Assembly: GCA_015039465.1 (NCBI GenBank)
Contig: MU130328.1
Coordinates: 1-64,000 of the forward strand
From: Phlegmacium glaucopus
Taxonomy: Eukaryota; Basidiomycota; Agaricomycetes; Agaricales; Cortinariaceae
Length of the DNA stretch: 64,000 nucleotides
Direction of reading: 5' to 3'
Below, one piece after another: positions 11,210 to 21,863 of this stretch. The notes below the pieces were generated by a model. It was not told the DNA's origin. It searched no databases and worked only from the letters and a program-made list of their open reading frames with translations. Position 1 is the first letter of the stretch. Every line of letters begins with the position of its first letter. The translations under genes and the position numbers were made by a program.

Positions 11210-12144
11210 CATCAGGAAAAATGATTTTGGCCCTAGGTAGCCTTGGGTAATTTGTTAGTATCACATCACTACTCAGGACATCCCAGGACACCCCAGGACA
11301 CCCCAGGACACCTCAGGACATCCTAGAGCAGCACAGGTAAAATTTTGAGTGTCACCCATTTTCTCAGGACACCTTTAGTGTATCCTGGTGCATTGACCAT
11401 CTGGACCAAATCACATCAGGAGGCCCTGGGAGTCCCTTAGAATTTATGAATTTTGCTAGAAAATCTTTAACCGCTGTGTCCAAAAAAGTATTTTGCAGTT
11501 TTCTAAATAAGGAGAGCTGCTATTAATATAATTTAAACATATTCAGGGTCCTAAAACAATTCTCTACCATCTTTAAAAAATTTCCTTTTTTGGAATTTAT
11601 GTAATCTACCCTGACCCAGCACCATATGCTTGAAATCATGCTTATCTGTGATCATGTGACCAATGGTCTGTGCGCCATCCAAAAGATATATAAACCACCC
11701 ACAATTTTGTTTTCTTATTTCCTACTTCCCCAGTATTATACTAGTATATTTATGTATCACTATTTTATTATTATTTTATTACTAGTACTATATATGATGT
11801 TTAGAATAATTGAATATAATTTTATTGTTATTATTATTATTCTGTTGTGTGAGACCACTCAAATATCTGGTTTATATATGTTTTCTAGCATCAGATCCAA
11901 AGGGACTAAGGCTGCCTCAGGATGCTCTCAGGTTGCCTCAGGATGCTCTCAGGTTGCCTCAGGTTGCCTCAGGTTGCCTCAGGACGCTCTCAGGTTGCCT
12001 CAGGTTGCCCCAGGACAGCCTAAGACTTTTCATACATAGGTAACTTGCACTCCAGGGCAACCTCTTGACCTGAGCGCCCTGAGCTGCCTGGGGCACCCCA
12101 GGACATTTCAGGACAGCCTAGGGCACAAGTCATTTTTCCTGATG
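11210..12144. mobile_element. 935-bp TIR element with TA duplication
   Basis: Its terminal inverted repeats begin CATCAGGAAAAATGA and extend about 28 bases to CCTAGG. It is flanked by TA on both sides (11208-11209 and 12145-12146), as in Tc1/mariner-like elements. It has no transposase. Near each end it carries short arrays: CCCAGGACAC units at 11275-11330 and GGTTGCCTCA/GGATGCTCTCA units at 11915-12015. Removing it and one TA rejoins copia gag in frame. Confidence 0.8.
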
Positions 12145-12180
12145 TAGGATAAGCAGGCAGGATGGGTAAAAGTGCAGGTA

Positions 12181-12880
12181 TATGATCTGGTCAGGAAGGA
12201 TCAGGAACCTCGGAAGGGTCCAGTATATGGCCTATCAATCCATTTGCTCGCAGCAATGACATCACAGCATCATCCCAAGCAAAGAAATCAAATTTGTTCG
12301 TAAGAAGAGGAATATGCAAAACACTGGGCAAAGGTTTAGAAGAAGAAACTAAAGAAGGTGATGAAGGAGTAGGTAGGCAATAGACATATTGTATCGGTGA
12401 AGTCTGAGGTTGACTCGGTAAATTGTTGATTATTGGAGGATTTGTATGGATTGGAGGATGATGATGTGAATGTGTTGATGAGGAAGGTAATGAATGCAGT
12501 GAGAGTTGAATAGACATTGGATTGAATAAAGGGACAGGATATGTGGGTGCTGGTGGTCAAAAATAGGGTGCATTGGACATTGGTGGATGTTTATATTGTT
12601 TAGGTGGTACAGAAAAACCAGGGTTATTATAAGAAGAATGAAGAGAGGAAAATGGAATATTTTGCGAAGGACGTGGAAATGGAGGCTCAGACAAATGATC
12701 TCTATTGATGGGAATATGCGTAATATGAGACAAAACTTGATTATATGCGTTATTTAAATTTGGAATTGAGTGATAAGGAATGTCAGGAATAATAAAAGGA
12801 AGAAAAGGATGTTTGTTTGAAGTGGGGAAAAACAAAGAATCAGAATCAGAAGCGATAACATGTGCTTGAGGTGAATGCAT
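12181..12880 (-). pseudogene. Copia gag, N-terminal part
   Basis: It starts at an ATG at 12880 and is Pro/Ser/His rich. One in-frame TGA lies near 12557. It then has the typical copia gag motif 'NKFDFFAWDDAVMSLLRANG' near 12240-12300. It continues into the piece at 11172-11209 and then 10750 once the inserted elements are ignored, giving the motif 'ALTRWWDDDN'. The upstream end is cut by the gypsy element at 12912. Confidence 0.7.
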
Positions 12881-12911
12881 GTGAGCCGTGCTTAACCGCT
12901 GATCAATGAGG

Positions 12912-13135
12912 TGTAAAAGAGGTTATTCGCGATGTAGTAATGACTCACACCAGGTTCTTGAACAGGTCCAAAAGCTGTATAGGGTTTGTGCTACGTAGCA
13001 GTGCAAGTATATGGTAGGAAAAAAGGAAGGAAGAAAGGGTTTCTTCCCCGCTGTAGGTATATATATTGATATCCCAATCGTATGATCAGGATGTAAAAGG
13101 AAAAGACTTATCCAAAACAGTGTAACAACCTTACG
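12912..13135 (-). repeat. Gypsy-1 3' LTR
   Basis: A 224-bp repeat, TGTAAAAG...CCTTACG on the plus strand; the last base should be A (TTACA) by comparison with the partner LTR at 20530, so it carries a terminal change. It is preceded (in element orientation) by the tract GGGGGGGGAGGGG. Confidence 0.85.
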
Positions 13136-14276
13136 CCCCTCCCCCCCCACAAAAAATAAAAGAAAAATGCAATGTCAACAAGGATAGTATGTAAAAACTA
13201 AATGGATGTGTCAAAAAACCCAGTGGGAAAAAGCTACTGTCAGGTGAGGTTTGAAGAATGTGAAGTATGTGCCAGTCCTCCATCTGCAATCCAATCGTCG
13301 AGCACCTCACAATCCTCGAGATCTACAGCAGGTAGCCATTCATCATGTCCTGGGCCAAAGCCACCCCACCTGACAAGATACTTGTATGAATTCCTGAATT
13401 TCTTAGCGTCCACAATTCATTCGATCAGTTGTTCTGGTTCTCTGTCTACCACAATGGGGGCCGGTTCTTGCCTCTTGCAAGTTGGGAATAACTTGTCGTC
13501 ATTTGGAATAAAAGGTTTAAGGTGTGAAGCATGAAAAGTTGGGAAGATATTAGTGGAGGTAGGGAGTTGTAAGGTATAGTTGGAGGAGTCTGGTCTGGCC
13601 TCCAAGATCCCGTACAGTCCATCAAATTGAGGCATGAATTTTGCGACACGTCCATCACCATGTTGTTTAAAGTCCATATGTCTGTTGGCAGTTGACAACA
13701 TCACCATATCACCAACATTATATCTGATCTCAGGACCCCTTTGTTCGTTGGCACACTTCGCTTGAGAAATCTTTGCCAAGAGCAAATTGTCCTGAGCATC
13801 TGCAACATTTTTTTCCACAAGAGCAATCACGTCACTGGCATTAATACCCTCTTTATCACTACAAACAACATCGGTGAAGCTTGGGATGATCCTGGGAGAT
13901 CTCCCATATTTTAATTGGAAAGGTGAGTAGCCTGTCGACTTATTCACAGTATTCATCAAAAAATTGTATGCAAGGTAGCACCTGTGACCACCTTTTTTGA
14001 TTCCTCTCAACATGGAAATGTAAACACTGGTTGACTGTTTTGTTGGTGCGTTCACTGCTGCCATCGGTTTGTAGATGATTTGCTGATGAAATTTTTAACT
14101 TTATGCCCAGCAACAGGGACAGGTGCTGCCAGAAACGCAAAACAAACAACTTGTTCCTATCTGAGACAATATTCGAGGGAAGGCCATTTTCGCAATACCA
14201 ATGGTCCAGGAACAAGACAGCTAACTCTTCAGTGGACAAGTCAGTTCTTGTTGGGATAATTTGTATGTCTGATCCC

Positions 14277-14677
14277 TGTTACAAACTATTATTTTTCTTT
14301 TCTTAACTCCTCCAAACACATGCTCGTTTCACCTACATGCACCTCACTTCTTCTTTTCATCTCCGCTCACACATGTTCACCTCTTCCTTTTCATCATTTC
14401 ACCTATTTTTACCTATGCATACCTTCTTACATGCGGACGCCTCACTTTATGCATGACCCTCTTATTTTACTATAAATACCGTATTTACAACTCATGTAAA
14501 CCTTAGCTAATTCTTGAGAATCGTACTTGATTACTTTGCTCCTTGAACTTCCTCAAACTCTCAAAGACAATCCCTTGAGACGATCTCTTAGTATTCTTTG
14601 AAGCTCATTGAACAGACAAATCTTTCTTATACGACTGTTTACGGTCAGAACCATCTGAACCATTCGAAGTTGTAACA
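14277..14677 (+). mobile_element. Solo LTR of the gypsy-2 family in gypsy-1 integrase
   Basis: A 401-bp repeat TGTTACAAAC...GTTGTAACA, flanked by ATCCC and CTCCC, a 5-bp duplication with one change. It matches the LTR at 53056-53456 in reverse, including a TATAAATACC box and the 'GACAATCCCTTGAGACG' block. Ignoring it restores the integrase frame ('DQLGSDIQI'). It shows that the gypsy-2 family jumped after gypsy-1 had inserted. Confidence 0.85.
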
Positions 14678-16604
14678 CTCCCAATTGGTCGGTAATAGTT
14701 AGAATACAGTCTTTCCCATCGTCCTCTGGTAGTGGACCAATGAAATCCATTGCAATAGATTCACAATGCCCATTGGGCACTGGCAAAGGGTGTAATGGTC
14801 CTGGTGGTTTGGTCGTTTTTCCTTTAAATCTCTGGCAATCCTCACAGGCTGGAATATATTTGTTCTCTAAATCTCATCTCATGTTAGGCCAAAAATATGA
14901 TTCCCGGATGTTTTCATAGCATTTATGAAATCCGAAATGACCTAGTTTGTCATGAGCTACCCTGTAGATTATCTCACGCACACCTGAGTCCTTAGGAACG
15001 ACAAGTCGCTCTCCAATGTACCAAAGTCTATCACAGTTCTCTATACCCATCATACCATGTCTAGCAGACTCAAGTTTTAAACACCAAGGGTCTGTCTTGT
15101 AGGCTGTCTTTAGTTTAGATATCAAGTCATCATTAATAGATATCTGAAAGGATTCACTGGGTGCGGCATCAACCAAGGCGGCAACCATTGAAAACATCAC
15201 AGGCTCCATTTTAGGAGAAAAGATCATGATGGGGTCATCCATACAGTGTGCATATGGAAATGCGGCGGTGGACTCTGCTTCATTTGCTTGGGTTTCTTCT
15301 ACTAATTTATAAGGTAGACGGGAGAGTGCATCGGCAACAGAATTATCTTCACCCTTCACATAGACAAAGCGTGTATCATATATTGAGAGCTCTTCCATCC
15401 ATCTTAGTTGTCTCCTGGACATATCTTTTTGTCTATCAAAATTCAATAAGGTTTTATGGTCTGTATACACCAAGAAGGCGGAGCCTGAGAGGTCAACTTT
15501 CCATTTTCTAAGTGCTCGCATTATAGCTAACAATTCTTTTTCATGGATCAGATAATTTAATTCAGGGCCCTTAAAAGTCATCGAGTCATAGGCCACGGGG
15601 CATGCGGTTTCCCATGTGGGGCCAAATGAGAGGACTGCACCAGAACATTTGTCACTGGCATCTGTAGTAATAAAAATTCAGTTGTTTCCTATATTATGGT
15701 GATCAATGGATGTTAGACACTCACATGATGTAACAATAGCTTTTATGGTCTCAAATGCAAGTTGATGTTTTCTCTCCCAGGGTGGGAAGACTTTATCGGC
15801 AGACTTAGTAGTGAGTTCTGTTAATATTCCGCTATGGACTGCCAGTTTTAGTAAGAAAGCACTCAAATACCTGACAAGGCCCAAGAAAGCTCGTACATCT
15901 GTGGCGGACGTTGGGACAGGCCAATTTTCAATCCACTCCACTTTTCACTCATCCGCTTCAATACCAGATTGGGAGATGGTGTGTCCTAGGAAATTAACAT
16001 GGAAGCAGAATAACTTAGTTTTTTTCTTATTACAATATAATTTTGCATCAATGAGGGCTTGAAGTATCAATTGACAATTTTTGGTATGTTCTTCAATACT
16101 CTCAGACCATATGACAATGTCATCAAGGTAGATATGACAACAAATACCAATATACTTTTGTAAGGCTGCGATCACACGACGCTGATGGATTGAAGGTGAG
16201 TTTCTGTAGCCCATTGGCATTACAGTCCATTCAAATAAGCCAAAGGGTGTTGTGACTGCCGTTAGATGTATGTTGTCTAGGTGTACTTTTGTCTGAAAAA
16301 ATGAATCTGTCATATCTATTGTTGCCCAAATCTTTCCTCTAGCACAGTCTGCAAGGATATCATCTACTCGAGGTAAGGGATGACTATCAATAACAACATT
16401 TGAGTTTAACTCTCGGTAGTCATTAACCCACCTAGGTAAGGCATTCAGATCTGTTTTGGGAACAATGAAGGAAGGTGACGCGAAAGAAGAATTAGAAGGT
16501 CAAATTTTTCCAGAGTCCAGATGTTTATCAATTAAGATTTTCCAAGCATCTCTGTATTTTCAAGGGCAACCGTAAGATCTTCGTGCAATAGTTTTATTTG
16601 CATC

Positions 16605-17195
16605 GAGGTCTTTACACTCCCCCAGGGAATCTGACAGAGTCCGAGCAGAGTCCGAGTGAGTCCGAGCACTTTTTGAGTGTTATTTGAGTGTATTCCAAGC
16701 AGAATTTGCTCAGAATCCGCTCAGACTGCTCGGACTCGCTTGGACTCCACTCGGATTGCTCGGACTCACTCGGACTCGCTCGGACTGGAACCTATATACC
16801 TCCCCAACCTTATCAAAGCCCTAACAAAACCTTAAAAAAACCTTAAAAAAACCTTAACAAAACCTTAACAAACTATATACCTCCCTGACCTTAACAGAAA
16901 CCTTAACACAACCTTAACAAAAAACCTTAACAAAACCTTAAAAAAACCTTAACAAAACCCTAAAAAAACCTTAAAAAAACTTTAACCAAACCTTAACAGA
17001 AGTATTTTCCCAGCCAATTTGTGTCTTATTTGCTTAGATCCACTCAGAATATGCTCGGACTCCTCGGACTCCGCTCGGAATCTGCTCGGACTCCTCAGAC
17101 TCCACTCAGAATTTGCTCGGACTCCTCAGACTCTGCTCAGATCCACTCGGATCCGCTCGGACTCCTCGGAATCCCTGGGGGACTGTAAATTACTG
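16605..17195. mobile_element. hAT-like MITE with GAGTCCGAGC arms and a CCTTAACAAAA core
   Basis: It is flanked by the perfect 8-bp duplication TTTGCATC (16597-16604 and 17196-17203). The ends are inverted copies around TTTACA[C/G]TCCCCCAGGGA. Each arm is an array of the decamer-like unit GAGTCCGAGC. The core is an AT-rich array of CCTTAACAAAA/CCTTAAAAAAA. No transposase is present. Removing it rejoins gypsy-1 RT in frame ('KDANKTIARR'). The 8-bp duplication points to the hAT superfamily. Confidence 0.85.
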
Positions 17196-17700
17196 TTTGC
17201 ATCCTTTAATTTTATGCGGCAATAAACATCCTCGGGCAATTCATTTACATGTGGGATTGGTTCAAAAATCTTATGATATTCTCTCTTTAAATCATCTTCC
17301 ATTTCAGGAAATTTGTTTTGAACTTCCAGGGATTCAATGCAATTTTTAATAGCAGCAATAAAATTGGTATGAGTTAAACATGAGGGGGTGTTTATGTTCG
17401 GAGACATTGAGTTCTTGTCCAAGAGTCCCAATCCGTTGGTAAAAAGACTTCACAGAGCTCGGTCATGAATGCAGGGAAAGTGAGAGTGTTGAGATGAACA
17501 CGATTGTTGCATACATATGTATTGATTGTGGCATTGTGTAGACCACCGGTGACTTTCACGACTTTCTTGTCTTCAGCGACAGGGTCTCTAGCCAGGAAGA
17601 AATCATCACAGGCATTTTCCCAATCTAACAAGGTTGCAGCAGTGATATTGCCGTCTCCCAAGACGGGCGCATTCTTATGAACAGGGTGTCGTATGACGCT

Positions 17701-19816
17701 GTCGCGCACCAATACTGATTGGTAGCATGAGAAGAAAGCTTAAAAGTTGCCATCATGAAAATAAGCGGACTTTGAATTCACTTACCTATTTTGGAAGCAG
17801 CTCTGAATCGCGTTCCTGGTCGACAAATCATTTGTTCAATGTTATCACCCTCATCGCTCATCATACTCTCAATGTCTCACACTATGCTCTCCATCATTTT
17901 CACTATCGACATGCTCCTAAGCATCTACCATCCATTTGTTCCTTGGTTAGTGATCCAACAAAGCAATCAATCTACTATTCGCATCGGTCATCGGCTCGCG
18001 TTTGATCATATCTTTGGTCCATCATTTCAAGAACGGCCCCTTTATGGACGCATCAACTACATCTCCCATTATGTATAAGGCTTTGTCATTGTTGTTGTGG
18101 CTATGGACCCACAAGTCTTCCCCTCAGCCATCTATCTTGCCATCCCTCGCTCCTGGATCTCACTCAGTCCCCTATCCTCAATTATCTACCTCTTATCTTA
18201 TCATTCACTGCCAAAACCATCATTCAAGCGGTACATGAAGCCTTCCCACCCTCTTTATGACAATTTAGAAAGTCCAGGAGGATCATGACTAAGCAGGAAT
18301 TGCAGATGAATCAGCAGCAGAGGATTATTCTCGCAGTGTGTCAAGTGTTATCAAGGCTGCACGACATGGGATCATGGGCAAATAGTGTTTTCTCGGGAAC
18401 AAGGCTGTGCCTTTCAAGTGTTGACTCAGGACCTTTCACATTTTTGACATGACCACACGCCTATGGAGTTGATATATTTTTGCTATTGGATTATGCACAC
18501 TGCCTTCTCTTCTTTTCTCTCACACTTTGACACTTTACAGATTTTTTTTTATTGTTCCTTCTTCTTTTCCATTGTTCTTTTCTTCTCGCAGCTGTCCTCT
18601 CTTTATCTTTCTTCCTTTGACAGCGCATACTTCTTTCTTTTTATTGTTCTACATAGCCCAAGGGGGCACCGGGATCAAAAAAAAATACCTGGGGTCGATT
18701 TATTTTTTAAGCCAACTTTGGGTGGACTAACTAACTTATGTAATCAGGCACACATCTATATATGGCAATATAACATCATCCTATCCTCACCTCCGTGCTT
18801 GCTTGCCTCCCCTTGCCTCAGAAGACACCTCACAAGCAGTGCAAACCTAATTTTGGGGCTCCAACTCTAGGTATTAGAGGTGATACTAACATCTCAGGTA
18901 AGTAATGCAGCACAATCCTACAGTTACTTGATAATGTGGTACTTACCCATTGAGTTTCACTGTTTCACAGCCAGACTGATTACATTTGATTGTGCCACCT
19001 GATCAACCATCAAGTACCTGGGTGAAGGGATATTCAGTGCATTTCAAATTGCCTATAGATAGTAGATACTGGTTGTAAATAGTGTGATCACCCATAAAAT
19101 ATGAATATTACAGTCTTATCTACCTACACCAGACCTATGCTACTAGAGAAACTCATTTCTGCACATCTTATGCATGTAGTAAGGCCTTAATAGCTTCAAA
19201 TTGATGTTTTAAACCCTTGTTCTGGTGAAGTCCTTTTTTTTTTTTCAGGGCCTCCAGCTGGACTAACTAACCAGGTACTGGTCCGGCATTTCGATCCCGG
19301 TGCCCCCTTGACATAGCCTCATCCTTAGGGTATAAATACTGCTCTTTTGTACCAGGATAGGTAGTTAATCTCAATTCATTCTTACCCCCCACTTTCATCA
19401 TCTCAGTGGAATTCCAGTGAATTCCTTCCTTAAGTTCGCTTTCCTGCCCCTTACTGTCAATCTATCCCCTATCCCTCTACTGCTATAGTCTTCCTGAAGA
19501 CTCTATCATCCTCATCCTCTTCCTTAGTCCCTCTAAGTTCGCTTTTTCAGTCCCTTACTGTCACTGTCCTCTACTGTCAACCACTATAGTCTTACTGAAG
19601 ACTCTTTCTTACCCATCCTCATCCTCGTCTTCTACCTCATTCATCTTCCAAGACCTTCATCCTCATCCTCCTCACCTCTACTCTTGCTCCCTATCTCTGT
19701 GTGTTACAAGTCAAGGTTACACCTTCCCTAAACAAACAACAGGGAGGCTTTTGACTTAAAGACTAGTCCATTGCTCTCTGGTTGGTGTTTTATAACAACA
19801 CAAACAACGATTTATA
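17701..19816. mobile_element. 1.45-kb dispersed repeat, copy A (with a hAT-like MITE inside)
   Basis: It is flanked by the 5-bp duplication ACGCT (17696-17700 and 19817-19821). The ends are GTCGCGCACCAATACTG and AACAACGATTTATA, without the TG...CA of an LTR. Apart from the inserted MITE it matches 59763-61185 along its length. It has a TATA box (GGGTATAAATACTGC near 19328) on the plus strand, then repeated 'AAGTTCGCTTTTTCAGTC'/'TATAGTCTTACTGAAGAC' units. Open frames at 17800-18240 are short and not conserved in meaning. The class is unassigned: it could be an unusual solo LTR or a non-autonomous retroelement. Confidence 0.7.
18659..19310. mobile_element. 652-bp hAT-like MITE
   Basis: The terminal inverted repeats CAAGGGGGCACCGGGATC match perfectly over 18 bases. 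It is flanked by the perfect 8-bp duplication ACATAGCC (18651-18658 and 19311-19318). The other copy of the surrounding repeat (near 60718) has the empty site with a single ACATAGCC, a direct proof of insertion. It has no coding capacity. A subterminal GGACTAACTAAC motif is inverted at the two ends. Confidence 0.92.
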
Positions 19817-20529
19817 ACGCTAGCGTTAACAGAGCTCATATTTGATGCTGGAGTTATGAAAGCGATAGCGAAGGAGTCGGAGCTGGAGTCTGAGGAAGGG
19901 TTCCTCAAATTGCAGGTGAGATCAGGGAGGTCGTCTGAGGAATCGGAAGCTGCAGGCTCAGTAAGGGAACAAGAAGGTGTTGTTGGGATGGGAGAAAGAG
20001 GGGGTAGAGACCGTGTCTGTGTGATACGGTGATTAATGAGAGGTGTGGATAGAACCAGGTTGTTCTCAAGAACAGTACTCCTAGTCACAGGACGAAGTGG
20101 TTGTGGGAGATCCAGGGTGGCTATATGCAATGTTTGACAAAGGCTTGGAGAGAAATGGGTCTGCAGCAGGAGAACGTGAAGGTGAATATATGCGCTTAAG
20201 ACTGTGAAGGAAAAAGGTGAATATATGCGCCTCAGGATTGGAAAGGAGTGGAGAAATTAAGATGGGATGTTGGCAAGAGCCACAGGACTGGAGCAGGAAC
20301 TGGAAATCTGGAAGTATGTGTCGAAACACAAGATGGGACAGGAAATACAAGGAAGGTGGTCAGAAATGCTGGAGAAGGAACAGTCGAGTGACCGATCTAA
20401 CGAAAGTAGGTGTCACATCTTGCTATGATGTGACAAAAATGTGAATCAAGGGGGGGGGGGGTTTTTGTTTTTTTGTTTTTTTTTGTTGAGTACAAACTCA
20501 CACGATTTGGATGATGTTCAAAAAAAAAG

Positions 20530-20752
20530 TGTAAAAGGGGTTATTCACAATGTAGTAATGACTCACACCAGGTTCTCGAACAGGTCCAAAAGGTGTATAG
20601 GGTTCGTGCTATGTAGCAGTGTGAGTATATGGTAGGAAAAAGGAAGGAAGAAAGAGTTTCTTCCCTGCTGTAGGTATATATATCGATATCCCGATCATAT
20701 GATCGGGATGTAAAAGGAAAAGACTTATCCAAAACAGTGTAATGACCTTACA
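20530..20752 (-). repeat. Gypsy-1 5' LTR
   Basis: A 223-bp repeat, TGTAAAAG...CCTTACA, nearly identical to 12912-13135. It is followed on the right by TGAGG, the target duplication shared with the other end of the element. Confidence 0.85.
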
Positions 20753-20982
20753 TGAGGGTAGGTTGCTCGTTGCCATCGGAAACACTGTCCTGGTAAGGGT
20801 TCCCTCCCCAGACCATAAGACATGTTGCTCATTCAGAATGGAAGGAGTTGGAGTGTGCAAGTTCATTTTTGCCGATTATATGCGCAAAAATTGTGCAGGA
20901 ATTGCATGTGCAGTAATGCCAGGCGTGATGATGATGAAAAATGCACTCGAGCCTCAGTCTCGAGGACCAAATGGGCTATAAT

Positions 20983-21606
20983 TAGTGATGGCCAAGTTCA
21001 GTCCTGAACTGAAGTTCGGACCGAACTTTTGAGAACTGGACTGGAAGTCCAGTTCAAAGTTCGCAGTCTTAACTGAACTGAACCTCAAGTCCAGTTCAAG
21101 GTTTGGCAGAATTGAAGAGGTTCAAACCTGGTTCGAACCGAATGCTGTGAGCAGGTACTTTTTCCCGATTTTTTTCAAGATTTTGTGACATTATTTGTAC
21201 AATTTCTGCCCATGAGCATATGTAAGCATCTATTGAATACTACAAGCATTTATGGTAGCCGTAAGGAGCATAAGGTGGATCTCATTGGTGGTTTTATTAA
21301 TTATTAGATGGTGGACACACCATGCCAGAGATCAAATTTGGCTCAAATTCAAGGAAAATTCTCTACTAAAAACATCTACTTCACCAAAAAATTATGCATT
21401 TATATGAGGGCAATGTTTTGAAGGATTTTCTAGGCAAATACAATGGTGGGAAAAAATACAGGTTCAAACCTGAACCGGACCTGAACCGGACCTGAACCAA
21501 GGTTCAGTTCAAGGTTCGGCCAAATGCCTGAACCGAACCATAAGTTCAGTTCTCAGTTCGGCAAAAAAGCCAGGGAACTGGACTAAACCGGACCTGTCCA
21601 TCACTA
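20983..21606. mobile_element. 624-bp hAT-like MITE rich in inverted GAACTGGAC motifs
   Basis: It begins TAGTGATGG and ends CCATCACTA, a typical hAT terminal pattern, and is flanked by the perfect 8-bp duplication GCTATAAT (20975-20982 and 21607-21614). Inside, both ends carry many copies of TTCGGTTCAG/CTGAACTGG-type words in both orientations, so each end can fold on itself. It has no transposase. Confidence 0.88.
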
Positions 21607-21863
21607 GCTATAATAAAGTAGAAAAATTTTGAGTTGCTGTTCCCAAATACATCTCTAAGGTCTAGGTCACAGCCGACCGGCGACCAGCATCAGCAAAAGT
21701 CCATCCGTATGGCATGGTCTGGCATGTCTGGCATGTCTGGTACGTCTGGCAGGTTTAGCTGCCAGCAATCCATTTTTTGTCACATACGGACGACAATAAT
21801 AGCAAGGAGCACAATATGTGATTATATAATTTATTCTTGTGTTTATGGGTAGTCTGCAGATAC

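Larger units (their letters stand above)
13240..17431 (-). pseudogene. Gypsy-1 pol: RT, RNase H, integrase, chromodomain
   Basis: From right to left: the RT start 'PHVNELPEDVYCRIKLKDAN' region, the RT core ('VNDYREL', 'TIDMTDSFFQ', 'MPMGYRNSP', and 'YLDDIVIW' with both Asp intact near 16120), RNase H ('TDASDKCSGA', 'YTDHKTLL'), the integrase zinc-binding H/C region near 14900, the integrase core ('SIAMDFIGPLPEDDG', 'IVSDRN'), and a chromodomain at 13240-13420 ('YKYLVRWGGFGPGHDEWLP'). Premature stops are nearly all TGA where Arg is expected, for example 13417-13419 and the two sites near 16500 and 16560. A solo LTR splits the integrase and a MITE splits RT. The gene is inactive. Confidence 0.8.
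17392..20130 (-). pseudogene. Gypsy-1 gag, split by an insertion
   Basis: The N-terminal half begins at an ATG at 20130 (Ser/Pro/Thr rich, acidic) and reads to 19822. It continues at 17695 to about 17400 with capsid-like sequence ('WENACDDFFLARDP', 'LTFPAFMTELCEVFLP'). The 1.45-kb repeat at 17701-19816 separates the halves; ignoring it with one ACGCT copy restores the frame. The C-terminal part with any zinc knuckle is absent because of a deletion that fuses gag to the RT start. Confidence 0.65.
12912..20752 (-). mobile_element. Gypsy-1: almost complete Ty3/gypsy element with nested insertions
   Basis: It is bounded by LTRs at 12912-13135 and 20530-20752 that are near copies of each other, and by the 5-bp duplication TGAGG (12907-12911 and 20753-20757). 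A G-rich polypurine tract lies next to the left LTR (13136-13150 read in reverse), so the element runs right to left. Gag lies near the right end and pol to the left. Gag joins directly to the start of RT near 17400: the end of gag and the protease are missing. Inside it are a solo LTR (14277), a hAT-like MITE (16605) and the 1.45-kb repeat (17701). Confidence 0.85.
5616..20982 (-). mobile_element. Ty1/copia element, host of nested insertions (5' end uncertain)
   Basis: Its parts, read leftward on the minus strand, are gag (12880-12181, then 11209-11172 and 10750 down), zinc knuckle, protease, integrase, RT and RNase H (stop 6104), polypurine tract and 3' LTR. It is split by solo LTRs at 6643 and 10755, a TIR element at 11210 and a gypsy element at 12912. 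Mental removal of each, with one copy of its target duplication, rejoins copia coding frames. The leader continues past 20757, but a 5' LTR was not located; the right limit given is a guess. Confidence 0.7.

Noticed and set aside
11270..12020. Tandem CAGGACAC and CTCAGGTTGC units as a CRISPR-like array
   Set aside because: Units are contiguous, short and without unique spacers, in a eukaryotic transposon.
16800..17000. CCTTAACAAAA/CCCTAACAAAA array as a telomere
   Set aside because: Units are irregular, lie in the middle of the sequence, and are enclosed by inverted ends with an 8-bp target duplication, so they are the core of a MITE. Fungal telomeres are usually TTAGGG.
17791..18240. Plus-strand frames of 78-95 residues in the 1.45-kb repeat
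   Set aside because: Copy B has a merged but different frame set, and no motif is recognisable; treated as chance frames.
20452..20482. G10 then T-rich run as a polypurine tract of another element
   Set aside because: It lies about 50 bases inside the gypsy-1 5' LTR, in the leader, with no LTR edge beside it.
21120..21140. GGTTCGAACC as a tRNA B box
   Set aside because: It is one of many inverted GGTTCGAAC-type words in a MITE; no A box or cloverleaf around it.
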